Below, one piece after another: positions 24,779 through 36,165 of a DNA stretch of 64,000 nucleotides. The first letter of the stretch is position 1, and each line of letters opens with the position of its first letter. Under the pieces are notes generated by a model that was not told the DNA's origin, did no database searches, and was given only the letters and a program-made list of their open reading frames with translations. A program made the position numbers and the translations under genes. Source of the DNA: Morella rubra (lineage: Eukaryota; Streptophyta; Magnoliopsida; Fagales; Myricaceae); the NCBI GenBank assembly GCA_003952965.2, contig CM025853.1:18949575-19013574 (forward strand), given 5' to 3'.

Positions 24779-24907
24779 TCTGCATCTGGTGTTTAGAGCT
24801 TTAATTTTTCTTAATTCTTTTTTATTGCAGTTGGTGTTCCGTTGTTTAATATATAAGGCCATTTGACAAAGATATCCCCAAAAGCCTTACTTGAATTTTT
24901 GGACTAA

Positions 24908-25120
24908 TGATTATGTTTGTATTCATCTCAAAATTTTTTTAAAAAAATTTTATAATCACTTTTTCATTAATTTCAATACATTTTCACCCATCTTAATATT
25001 TTTTTATAAAATTTTAACAAATTTTAATAATTTTTAACAAATTTTTTATCAATATTAAAAATATTTATATTATTTAAAAAAAAATAAATTTAAAAAACTG
25101 TTTTGAACCAAACATTATCA
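24908..25120. mobile_element. AT-rich MITE candidate
   Basis: The left end TGATTATGTTTG and the reverse complement of the right end, TGATAATGTTTGG, form imperfect terminal inverted repeats around a 213-bp very AT-rich interior with tracts such as AAAATTTTTTTAAAAAAATT. It lies 0.2-0.4 kb upstream of the presumed Pumilio transcription start. Target duplication is unclear. Confidence 0.45.
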
Positions 25121-25319
25121 ATGCTACATTTAGCTGTTAAATTTGCTCGATGGCATTGCTGTCATTTCGACACGGTCTGTACACCCATAATTTGCTTCCA
25201 TTTAATTATTACTGTAAAAAATTTTAACTAAAAAGAAAAAAAAAAAAACTTGACTACTTTCAAACGCTGGGCTGAACCTTCGTTGCAATGGTTCTACAAA
25301 GCAAGTGCATGTGTTTTTC

Positions 25320-25456
25320 ACAAAACCAACAATCTTAGAGAGAGAGAGAGAAAGGAGGAGAGAGACTCTCTCTACAAACGTGTTCGTGTAGTGCCTCTAG
25401 AACTACGAGAGCTTCCATCATTTGTTCCAAACTTTAGGGACTCTTATTGGTACCTG
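25320..25456 (+). other. Probable 5' untranslated exon of the Pumilio gene
   Basis: A GAGA-rich leader (25337-25366) ends at a donor CTG|GTGAGA at 25456/25457. The next supported acceptor is AAATGCAG at 27009, 100 bp before the coding ATG. An open frame runs through this region, but the family-typical N-terminus MATESP begins later, so I treat it as leader. Confidence 0.4.
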
Positions 25457-27108
25457 GTGAGACCTTTAATGCTTGAAACTGTCTAAGAAAGTTCAAGAAT
25501 TCTTGGTGTTTGTCTTTTGAATTATCATAGTTCTGCTTCTTTGTCAGAGCTTTCTCGTGGTAATCTTGTTTTTCAAACCTGAAAAGGTTTAGTGCGTCTA
25601 ATTATTTTCTTTAATGTTATGGAATATGTCTCGTTGCCTGTTTCTTATGTTTTATTCTTTTGGGTTTGAGTTGTTGGTAGATATTTGTCCGTGGACTATG
25701 TTTGCAGCTTTATGATTAACGGGTTTTCTGTACTTTTGATGAACTTGCAAGTTGACTTGTCACAAATTTCGTACAAACTTAAGGTGAGAGATTGTGGAGA
25801 AATGGTATCTGATAGTGTCATGTTAAAATGTTGATGAAGTTTGACTTAATCCCGCCTAAGGTAAAAGCGTCCTAGTATATTTAAGAAGGTTTTCTGTTGT
25901 GCGCTAATGGATACAAAGGACCCAATTGTGACTATTGAGAATAAATAGCTGAAATAATGCATGGGCTGTTTGTTAGATGCGGGCGATGAAGGATTAGAGA
26001 GTCAATTGACTTCTTACCACGGCTTCTGCTTGGACAGGGTCTACCGCCAGCCCTGCGTTTCATCTTAAAGGGCATATTTCCTACTTTTGCGGTGATTTCA
26101 TTCTTGACAAGATGATAGCAAAGGTGGCCAGAGAAATAAAGTCATATAATTTACTGGAAGACGCCTGCATATTATTTAGAGATATTTTTCTTAGTAATCC
26201 AATGCGTGTAATTAGCATATATAGACGAAGATTGTAACAGAGGGCATATACAATTCCTGGCTACTGGAAAACATGAACCTGATTGCTTCCTTGTATCCTG
26301 TAATACAGACGAGTTGCTGCCTTGAATTGATTTGTACCTGGGACCAGTACATGTATAAGCATATGTTTGATAGACCTGCGTCTAGATAAGGTGAATGGCT
26401 TGGCAAATGGTAAATAATTTGTCCAACTTACCATGTGACTCGTTCTTAACAATCAAAAGATTCTCTTCTTCTTCTTTTCTTTTTTTTTTTTTTTGGGGGG
26501 GGGAGAAATGATTTTTCAGATGGATTGGTGCTATGTTTCACTATTGCTGATTCTTGTTTGTGCTTCTGGTTTTATGGTTAGAACTGTACTACTGCCTATA
26601 GTTGTTACGACAATCAAGGTCATATAGACTCATTTTGGTGGAATAACTGTGGATATTGCATTCAAATTTTGCCTATGTGGGACACTGGCATTCATGTTAT
26701 GCAATATGCATCAGGGAATTAGAGTTGGGGAAATAATTAGAAATTGCTGTCTCTTTATCGCCATGAAAACAACACACAGTGATTGAGCAGGCTATTGATT
26801 GTTGATTTTTATTGTGTTTTCTTTGTATGCATGTATGGTATGTCCTTTTCTGGTTAGGTCTTCAGATGGTTTTTTGTTTATGTGTGTAGCCATTTTACCA
26901 TCAATTTTTTTTCCGTTTGTATGTGAAGCTATTTTTGCTCAGATTTTATGGGTTTATTGCCAAAGAGACTTTGTTATGTTTCTTTAAAATCAATTTGCTT
27001 TAAATGCAGTCAGCAACTGTTGAGTTATTTCATGGTGCATTTTATCAAGTTGGCTCAACCCTAGTGCAAAAAAGTGTTGTGATTGCAAAGCCAAAAAGGA
27101 AACGCAGG

Positions 27109-27865
27109 ATGGCAACTGAGAGCCCTATGGCAATGGTGGAAAGCAGCAGAGTTGGAGAGTGGCCATCTTCTAAGCATGCTGCAGCTTTTGAGTTTCCGTT
27201 AAAGAACATGGCAGCAGAGCAGTCCGGGATGCTGTTGATGGGGCAAAGATGTATTGGAGATCAAGCAGACATAATTCCTAATAGAAGTGGTAGTGCTCCA
27301 CCAAATATGGAAGGTTCACTTGCATCTATCAAGAATCTTTTAATGCAACATAGCTCTCGGCTGAATTCAAGCTTGGCTAATTTGGGCAGTTCAATTGAGA
27401 GTTGCGTGCCTGAGGAACAAGTGCGCTCTGATCCAGCTTATTTCGCATATTACACCTCTAACATAAACTTAAACCCGCGGCTTCCTCCGCCTCTCATTTC
27501 CCAAGAGAATCGACGCCTGCTGCATCAAATTGGTGTTTTTGGCAATAATTGGGAATTGACTTCTGCTGAGGACAGTGGCAGTGGATCCTTGCATTTGTCT
27601 GGAGGCTCCCTTTCTGCTCATAAGCAGGAGTGTGAAGATGATACTTCATCCAGGGTAGCTTCTGACAATTTGGCTGAAAGTAGTACTGCACCTATGCCTG
27701 GACAGGATACAATTTCTTTGTCTAGTCGTCACAAAAGTTTGGTTGATCTGATACAGGTAGAGTATTAAAAGGGTGTTTAGGACTCTAATTGCAACGAACA
27801 ATCATTGAGTTTCATAATACTATTGAATGTTCAGTTGATTCTATTCAATCAAGTATGTTTAACCA

Positions 27866-27909
<44 letters not shown>

Positions 27910-30900
27910 CCCCTTCTTTCCTCTTTTAATGTCTCTGAAAAGTTTGAATGTTCACTTCTTTTCCTATCGTGGAATTTTCCTTTGTGTGAATACTGTTTGT
28001 ATTTTTTTTATCAGAGTCTTGCTAATGAATTGTCTGGTTTTATATGATGGACAGTGGTCCCTTGATTCATGGTTATTTATTATTGTTGATTATCCATTTT
28101 TCAACTAATCCTCTATTCCTTTCTGGATTTATCCAGAATTGAGTTGAAAATTTTAAAATTTCCTACCATAAAATGAAGCTACTTGCAATGTGACAAGGTT
28201 TCAGTGGAACATAGTTAAAAACCATGGATTATCTTAGATGTTACTTAGTATCTTTATTGTCCACTCACTGGCCCTTGAGATTTTTCAATATGCTGAATAC
28301 CAATTTCTGGTTACAATCATCTTCTACTTCATTTTCCTGTTGAATTTGTAGGAAGACTTTCCCCGTACACCTTCTCCCGTTTATAATCAGTCTCGTTCAT
28401 CAGGCCATGCAACAATTGAGGAAGCATGTGATTCTGATGTCTATGCAATTTCACTGAACGTTTCTTCTGTTGAAGCCTCTAAGCTAGCAAAATCAAATAC
28501 ATGCTCTACTGATGAGCTTTCAGAGGTTTATCCTCTGGATGCACCTGCTAGTGAAGTGACATATGATAGCAGTCCTTCAGGGACCTCTTTTAGGACCTCA
28601 AGGTGTCTTGATGGGAGAGGGAGCTCACCAATCCCAGAACACAATGAATTAAACAATAAAGATGCTGATTTTAAGGATGATGTGTCAATTAGTGGGGCCC
28701 TTGGGCCAGATGTCTCTGGAATGGACATCCAAACTAAAGCATCTAATGGAGAGAGTGACAGCAAGAAACAAGAGAAGCAACTGTCATATAAGAGGAATAC
28801 AGTGCAACATGATCTAGCGACACAATGGGGTGTTTCATATCAAGTTCAGGGGTTCCAGGCCCAAGTAAGTTGTCAAGAAATGAATCATTCTCATGGGGTC
28901 ATTGAAAAAGTTCCCCATAGTCATCCCAATTGCTCCTCTGGTGTGTTACAGCCTGCATTGCATTCTAGTGGACTCACACCTCCCTTGTATGCAACAGCAG
29001 CTACTTATATGACCTCGGGAAATCCATATTACACTAATTTTTATTCATCTGGGTTCTTCTCCCCTCAATATAGTGTTGGTGGATATGCTCTGAGTTCAGC
29101 ACATCTTCCCCCATATGTGGCGGCATACCACTCTCCTGGTGTGATTCCTCTGCCATTTGATGCTACTTCTGCTCCAAGCTTTAGTGGTCAAACTGCTGGT
29201 TCTTCAACAGGGGAAGGCATCCCATTCGCAGGTGATGTCCAACATATAGGGAAATTTTATGGGCAACATGGGTTAATGCTTCAACCTTCTTTTGTGGATC
29301 CTCATCATATGCTATACTATCCTCATCCTTTGGGTAATGCATATAGCAGTGCTTACCATTCTCAGTTGACATCAATAGGGGGTGTTGGGGGCCAGATCAA
29401 TACTTTTGCCTTGCAGAATGAGTCAACTGTTGCATCTTATAATCAGAAACTTCAGTCTCCAACAAATGGAAGTTTTAGCAATCTAAGTCCACGGAAAGTG
29501 GGAACTACTAGTAGTAGTTATTTTCCAAATCCTCCTGACTTGGATGTGATGACACGATATCCAGCATCACCTCTTCCTAGTCCATTACTGACATCATCTC
29601 CAGAAGGTGGAATGAGTCGTCGGGGTCAGCGAAGTGAGATGAGGCTTCCTCCAGCTTCAATTAGAAATGGTGGACTATATTCTGGATGGCAAGGACAGAG
29701 AGGACTCAACAGCTTTGAAGAACCAAAAAGGCCCTCTCTTCTCGAAGAACTGAAATCCAGTAATGCCCGAAGGTTGGAACTCTCCGATATTTCAGGGCAT
29801 GTTGTTGAATTCAGGCGAGATTCTAAGCTAAAATATGTTCTTTGCTTCTTTTTCTTTCCCGTCATCCACATCTTATGTATTGTTTCCATCAAGAAAATAA
29901 ATTTGTTTGCATTCCTGCAAAACTCCAGTGTTGATCAACACGGGAGTCGATTTATTCAGCAGAAGCTGGAACAGTGCAGTGTTGAAGACAAGGAATCTGT
30001 TTTCAAAGAAGTTCTTCCACATGCTTCAAAGTTAATGATAGATGTTTTTGGTAATTACGTTATTCAAAAGGTATGCTTTAAAAATCAGTAGCTTGAAAAT
30101 TGTTTTTGTCATCTACCATCTTGATGAACATATTAACTTTCTGAATGACTTGCTTGATTATTGGAAACATGTTCTTCTACAGTTTTTTGAACATGGAAAT
30201 CTTGGACAGAGAAAAGAATTTGCAGATCAACTTGCTGGACAGATGTTGTCTTTAAGTTTGCAGATGTATGGTTGTCGTGTAATCCAGAAGGTATGATAGA
30301 CGCTGATGAAGATATGCAGGCTTATAATTCCACCAAGTGCCGATCTATCACTAGCATTTGCATGATCATTTCAATAGGGCAAGAAAAAGAGAGAAGCATG
30401 TACTTTTCCACCTCTTAAAAGAGGGGAGGAGGCGGAAAAAAACAGTGTTTCTTTTGTGTCAAGTCTTAGAAGTGGGGGTATGTTGAATGGAATTGAATAA
30501 AAGAACTAATACCAATGAAAGACAAACCAATGTAATGGCATAATACACGCTAATGGTTGCCAATCTCTCAAGACCCTGAACCCTAAGATAAAGCAAGTTT
30601 CCTCTCTTGGAAAGTCCCACGTTTTCCCTTCCATATGCTTGGGGAACCCAGCGCTCCCCCAAAAGAAAATGACTCTTATGTGGTCTTGTAAAAGCTTGAG
30701 AATGGAAATAACTTGTATGGTCCATAACAGGGGGCTGGATATCAAGATTGTGTCTCTGAATTTTACCTTAATAAGTTAATCTCTCTAAGCATTTAGATGA
30801 TGATATATGCTGGTTGCAGAATATATGGTTGCTGTTAGTTTTGTGAATGACGTAACTAACAGATGGGGGATTTCTTGGGATAAAGAAGGTATTTGCTTGA

Positions 30901-33900
30901 CAGTGAGTTCGTTTGGTGTTTCTCAGTGATGATATAGTGATATTTGGTTGAACCCGTGGCTTGATGATGCTCAGCCTTATTCATGTTTCCCTTCTGGCAT
31001 CTCTTTTACAGCTTGAGGAATCTTTTAGCTTCCTGCTGGGAAGTCTATAAAAATATACACGATTTTGGCATCTCTCCATGTTACTATGTGCTGTCAAAAT
31101 AGGGAGTAGAGATTGTTTTTTACATCTAGGTATTCCAAATCTTCCAATTGTCCTCCTATATGGCATCACGCCAGTTAATGGCCTTCTCAGGAACTTAACC
31201 TTTGTAGTCCTCACTGCATTACACCCTTTTAGGTCTTCTTGTTTCGCTTGTTGCAAAACTGGTCATTGTAGCCTGGTACATCTTATGGTCTGTATTTTCT
31301 CATGTTCCAAGGGCGTGCTTCCAGAAAGCTATCCTGATTAATTAGCATTTTCTTTGACTTTTGATCTGCGCTGGATCTTTGTTGTAGGCCCTGGAAGTTA
31401 TTGAGCTTGATCAGAAAATACAGCTTGTGCATGAGCTTGATGGACACGTTATGAGATGTGTACGTGATCAAAATGGAAATCATGTTATACAGAAATGTAT
31501 AGAATGTGTCCCTGTGGAGAAAATTGGATTTATTGTCTCTGCTTTTCAAGGTCAAGTTGCCACGCTTGCTACTCATCCCTATGGTTGCCGTGTCATTCAG
31601 GTAGTCAGCCCATAATTTTTCTCTTGTATGTAGGCTCTACCAATACTCTCATGTAGCTTGCTACTAAACTTTTCATGTTTTGATTTATGATAGAGAGTTT
31701 TGGAGCATTGTTCAGATGAGCTACAAATTCAATGCATAGTGGAAGAAATCTTGGAGTCTGCTTGTGTTCTTTCTCAAGATCAGTATGGCAATTATGTCAC
31801 ACAGGTTGGTTTTATTTGTTTTCTGAAATGTTTTCTGTTATAGTATTAAGTTCCCTTGAGTGAATCTTAGAAACTGATGATTGTCTAAATGCTTGTGTTT
31901 TGCTCCTTCATGGTAGTTGTTGTGATTGATAATTTTTTGTCATTCCTCACCCCAATATTTCTGAACTAAGTGATCCCATTTGTTTTTCAGTTTCTATATT
32001 ATGTCTAGGGAGGGACAGTAGAAGGGATTTTTTGTGCTCTTTTTTTAAATCATCTGCTTTTTTATTTACCGGCAACTTGCAATTTGTTGCATTACATGAT
32101 GCTAGTTTTTAGGTTGATTGGTGGTTTTGGTGGTAATAGAAGAGGTGTACATTGTTCTGGAGAAAGGATCACATAGGCTTCAAGGGAAAATATTTATAGG
32201 GTGAGTTTGCAGGTGTCTTGTGTAGAGGGGTCTTGGGAAGCAATAGTATTTATAGACAAAGAACAAGAGAAAGAACTTCCAAATGAAGCAATAAAGGCTG
32301 CCAGCCATGCTGCAATTTTAGATGCTTTTAGGTTTCGATATATAGGGGTCTTGCACTGAAGTTTCAGATGATTTTTTTTTTCTTGGACTGTCTCTAATTA
32401 ATAGTATATATTAGTTGGTTGTGGCAGAATAAATTCTCACTCTGTTCGCTGATAACTTAAGCTTTTAGAGCTATTAGCTATGAGCATGGTAACATAAGTG
32501 TTATACCCGTGAACTCAGGGTACATTGGTAAATTATTTTACAGTGAGGCAGCATGTAATGGATTTTACTTGTGCAGCTGGTCCTGTTGTCAGCTTGCCAA
32601 GTGATTTTTGTTTTTCTGACTTCGTTCTGATGCAAAAACTCAGTCTCTCTCTCTCTCTCTCTCTTGCTCTCTTGTTTTTTATTTATTTCCATGTTTAATT
32701 CTTCTTACGTTTCTCTTTGAATTGAATATAAAAATATTAATATGCTTACAGCATGTTTTGGAGATGGGAAAGTCCCATGCAAGGACTCGAATTATCAAAA
32801 GCTTCACTGGTGCAGTTGTCCAAATGAGCCAGCATAAATACGCTTCAAATGTTGTTGAAAAATGTTTGGAGTATGGAGATACTGCTGAACGGGAGCTCTT
32901 GATTGAGGAGATAATTGGGCACTCTGAGGACAATGAGAATTTATTGGTAAGCCTTCCCCTGCCCCCCGGGGCCCCCTTGCAGGACATCTCCTGGTTTGCA
33001 TAGGTCTAGGTCAACTTCAAAACGTATTAGAGGCTCACATTATTTGTAACAGTAGTGATGCCCTAACGGCAGTTATAATGTGTGTTGCTGATAGTTTTAT
33101 ATTGTGATTTTGCTTGGCCTGATTGTGCTTTGCAATGAGGTCAGTGATCCAAGAGAAATGTTGCTCTCAGAGGATATCTTTGAATATGTCCTGAATCTTA
33201 TGCTTCTACTTACCAGGAATCATATGTCCCTTGCTATTCCTTTCTAATGTGGCAACTGAACATTTGGAATTTTGACAGAACTGTTATAAGATTGCCTAGG
33301 GAATTTTGATAACCAGTTCAAAATCGCTGCACAATATTCCAAGGCTGATGAGAAAATCTTTTCTCTGGCATTTCCAATGAGTTACACTGATGCTAATGTG
33401 TCATCCAATGATGTAAATCAACCCTCAGAAATATCTAGAAGAATCTTTTCTCTCATTTGCACGTAAGGTCAGTTCTATAAAATTTCCATGACCCCCCCAC
33501 CCCCCCCCCCCCCCCCAAAAAGAAAAAAAAAATGTTTGTATTTCGAATTCAGCCGTCCCTATTACACATAATTTGTATCACTGGTGGACTGCCCACTGCT
33601 GAGAAGTTTAGAGTTTGAGATCAGATTAATTGATTTTTAATCTTATTGCCGCTTTAGGTCTCATTACTGAGACATTCCCAACTGTGTTGAGTACCCAGAG
33701 TTTGCCAACAGTTTGAAATGTATAGGTTCTGACATCCTCCTGTAACATGAACTTACTATACAGTTTACCCGATGGAATTGCATGTTCTTTTCTCTTCACT
33801 GAGCTTGTTGTGAAGTTGCATAGGCATTAATGCCGTTAAGATGAGAAGATTATTGGGAATTGTACTTCACATTATTCACAGTTGGCTAGTCTTTGGGAAT

Positions 33901-34785
33901 ACTTGGGATCGATACAGTACAATGCAGCTTGGAACTTACTTTCTGCTCTCTGAGTTTTGTTGTGTTTTGACTCCCATGTACTAGGCAATGGTAAAGGACC
34001 AATTTGCAAATTATGTGGTCCAGAAGATTCTCGAAACAAGCAATGATAGACAGCGGGAGATACTACTAAATCGTATAAGAGTTCATCTCCATGCTTTGAA
34101 GAAATATACTTATGGGAAACACATAGTTGCTCGATTTGAACAACTGTCTGGTGAAGGTGAGTAAATTTTCCTCCTTTAATTCATGGACGTATTAAATCCA
34201 TGTTTATCCAACCTGAATTTTTATCTATAGGGAATGGGATGAAAGGTGTGCTTGGCAGTGCGCATATATACAGGTCTTTTGTACACACATAATGATACAA
34301 AAGTCCTTATTTAACATTTAGATGATAAAGGTCCAAATAGGCAAAAGTTTCCTTATCGTCAGGCTGTTTCTCAGTCAGACCTCCTGAGACTATATTCCTA
34401 TTCCTAGTTTCCTATACGGTGGTCTGCAGCACCTTGCCTTGGAATTGATCTATAGTTGAAAATAAATAAATAACTTAGCTCACGCTATTGCAATCGGGTG
34501 CAAACATACACTCGCATGTACATCCGTGCTCTCAGGCACATGCACACCCACGCGCACGCACCGAGCACTCACATGTGAAAATATATCTGTTGCAGGTAGA
34601 TGTGGGAATACTTTTCTGAAGATATACAATTGTCGTTTGAGATAAAGAGTATTTGAAATATCGTAGATGTATGTTAACTTAGTTCTATCACCTAAACTGA
34701 GGCTTTCTTGATCTTGTTAAACCTATAGCTAAGAAATTTAATGGGTTGTTGCTAATATGCAGAAAGCCAACAGTTGGAAGTATAA
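27109..34785 (+). CDS. APUM: Pumilio/PUF RNA-binding protein, APUM5/6-like
   Basis: Nine coding exons: 27109-27756, 28352-29814, 29929-30070, 30183-30290, 31388-31600, 31694-31804, 32752-32946, 33985-34156 and 34763-34785. All phases agree; total about 1,024 aa. The start is the ATG of MATESP, a plant Pumilio N-terminus. Residues 1-690 carry the NABP-type region ([28 protein letters not shown]). Eight PUF repeats follow from about 690. Their base-reading residues can be read: R1 SR..Q, R2 NY..Q, R3 CR..Q, R4 NH..Q, R5 CR..Q, R6 NY..Q, R7 SN..E, R8 NY..Q. By the established PUF code this predicts binding to UGUAUAUA. Such proteins bind mRNA 3'UTRs in the cytoplasm and repress or destabilise targets. 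All introns are GT-AG except 29815-29928, which begins GC. Assignment to the APUM5/6 subgroup rests on N-terminal resemblance only. Confidence 0.93.
27867..27906. repeat. 40-nt homopolymeric C tract
   Basis: Uninterrupted C run in the first coding-region intron of the Pumilio gene (27757-28351), followed by TCCCCCC. A shorter, once-interrupted C tract is at 33492-33516 in another intron of the same gene. Confidence 0.95.
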
Positions 34786-35684
34786 GGTGCTCCTAAGGGA
34801 ACAGCTTTGGGTCCAATTTACCATTCAGGGTTTGCTTGTGCCGGGAAGTAGAGAGTTCATAACAAGAACTGCTCTGCAAGAGAAACATTTGAGATGGGAA
34901 AACGCCTGTCATTCGTTACAACTGTAATCCCATTATTATTGCTTCTGTCACCGTTAGCTGCCTGTTTGGTATAGCTCAGTAGATCTATGGGACTGAAGAT
35001 TAGCAAATAGTATACATGTTATCAATCCCCACCCCCCCAAAAAAAAAAAAAATTGTTTCTATGTATAGTAATTGTTAATGATATGTGCAAGGTAAACTTT
35101 AATGCTGAGGTTCAGGTTCATGCTCTTCTGTAATCTCTTGTTAGTTTGGGTCCCTGTTAATGACTAGCAAATATGGATGTGTCTTCTTGGGCGAATCATT
35201 TGCCTGATCCATATGTATGTAAAGCAAGACACGATTAAGGTGAAGGGTTTGACAAAAGATTTGTGACCGAGCTCTCAGATGAAACTCATACATTTGATGT
35301 ATCAAACTTCAGACCATTACCACCCAAAACAACACAAAAAGAGCAGAGGCAATGTTACATAGCTAAAGTGCATCATCGTTACACAGATAAAGGCTCCATC
35401 AATGGGACACAGATAAGGATAAATGACATAAAAATGTCCTTATCTGTGTACAGAAAGTGAAATAACTTCTCCATGACTTTTCGGCGAAGTCAAATATGCA
35501 CACAGTTTCAATTTTTTTTTTTTTTTTTGTGTTCCAATCATTAGTACAGAATTTGTGGCTGCCGAATAAAGAATTTTGATCTTCTGTCAAGGTAAGCAAT
35601 TTATAAGGTTTAGAAGTCAGAGGATCCAATAAGAGGTAAGGACGTCGACTCGTAAATTGAGGATCCAATCATTCGTCCAAGAGT
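34786..35684. other. Pumilio 3' flank and intergenic DNA
   Basis: Contains the 3'UTR of the Pumilio gene, an A-run at about 35039-35053 and a T-run at about 35513-35528. No further gene recognised. A plus-strand open frame at 35263-35460 has no known domain. Confidence 0.5.
35407..35449. other. Perfect 13-bp inverted repeat (stem-loop)
   Basis: ACACAGATAAGGA at 35407-35419 pairs exactly with TCCTTATCTGTGT at 35437-35449 around a 17-nt loop. A partial third copy, TTACACAGATAAAGG, lies just upstream near 35380. No T-run follows. It could be the remnant of a small MITE or a transcript hairpin. Confidence 0.6.
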
Positions 35685-35815
35685 GTTTTTTTTTTTGTAG
35701 GCATATTGGGGGAGCAGGACCAAGCCTGAGGGGGAGGGGGGATTCGACCCCCGGAGCTATCCCTCCCCAAAGGGGGAGGTGCCATCCCAGCTACACTACT
35801 CTGGCGCAAGACGCA
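35685..35815 (-). mobile_element. tRNA-derived SINE
   Basis: Read on the minus strand this has a Pol III A box, TAGTGTAGCTGG (35798-35787), matching TRGYNNARNNGG. A B box, GGGTCGAATCC (35750-35740), is one base off consensus. The 3' end is an A-run (T-run 35686-35696 on the plus strand). The element is flanked by a 7-bp direct repeat CAAGAGT at 35678-35684 and 35816-35822, the target duplication expected of retroposition. About 131 bp long. The family is not named here. Confidence 0.75.
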
Positions 35816-35856
35816 CAAGAGTTGAACTGTAGAATAGTTGTATTTTTTTTTTTTTT

Positions 35857-36021
35857 AGAGTAGAATAGTTGTATTATTTATTGTAGTCTGTTATTAAACA
35901 AAGGTGTTACTGGGGGAAATACTGCGTTATAATTTTTTTTTTTAAGAGTAGAATAGTTGTATTATTTATTGTAGTCTGTTATTAAACAAAGGTGTTACTG
36001 GGGGAAATACTGCGTTATAAT
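35857..36021. repeat. 88-bp-offset direct duplication upstream of the reticulon gene
   Basis: The block from AGAGTAGAATAGTTGTATTA at 35857 to GCGTTATAAT at about 35933 is repeated without visible change at 35945-36021. Each copy is preceded by a T-run. A partial third start (AGAATAGTTGTATT) is at about 35831. The identity suggests a recent duplication. Confidence 0.93.
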
Positions 36022-36028
36022 AAAGAAC

Positions 36029-36059
<31 letters not shown>

Positions 36060-36069
36060 GAGAGAGAGG
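36029..36069. repeat. (GA)n microsatellite in the reticulon gene leader
   Basis: About 41 nt of AG/GA repeats with a single interruption (GATAGA), about 55 nt before the six-ATG uORF. Confidence 0.92.
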
Positions 36070-36123
36070 AGGTTCTTATAGAAGAATTAAGCGCGGAAGT
36101 TGAAGAAACACATAGAAGTCGAG

Positions 36124-36147
36124 ATGATGATGATGATGATGAAGTAG
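36124..36147 (+). CDS. Upstream ORF of six consecutive methionines
   Basis: Six ATG codons in a row, then AAG and TAG: a 7-codon reading frame (six Met plus Lys) that ends 18 nt before the main reticulon ATG at 36166. It lies in a leader preceded by a GA repeat. A tract of AUGs this close upstream could capture scanning ribosomes and lower or condition translation of the main frame; that effect is inference. The intercistronic gap is short for reinitiation, so leaky scanning would be the likelier route to the main ATG. Confidence 0.6.
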   Translation: MMMMMMK

Positions 36148-36165
36148 TGAATTGCGGTGGCTTTG

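Larger units (their letters stand above)
22060..24907. other. Intergenic between the DUF1666 and Pumilio genes
   Basis: Begins with the DUF1666 3'UTR. Contains a T-run at about 22880-22900 and a degenerate tandem repeat (23395-23800, listed separately). Nearer the right end are unannotated promoter-type sequences including ACACGTGT at about 24773. Short frames on both strands at 22.6-23.2 kb have no domain I recognise. Confidence 0.5.

Noticed and set aside
25250..25486. Open frame in the leader of the Pumilio gene as coding exon
   Set aside because: It contains low-complexity Arg/Glu from a GAGA run, and the family-typical start MATESP lies in the later exon; joining it would also require translating the whole 5'UTR.
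27541..27691. Minus-strand frames inside Pumilio exons as antisense genes
   Set aside because: They are shadows of the real coding frame with no independent support.
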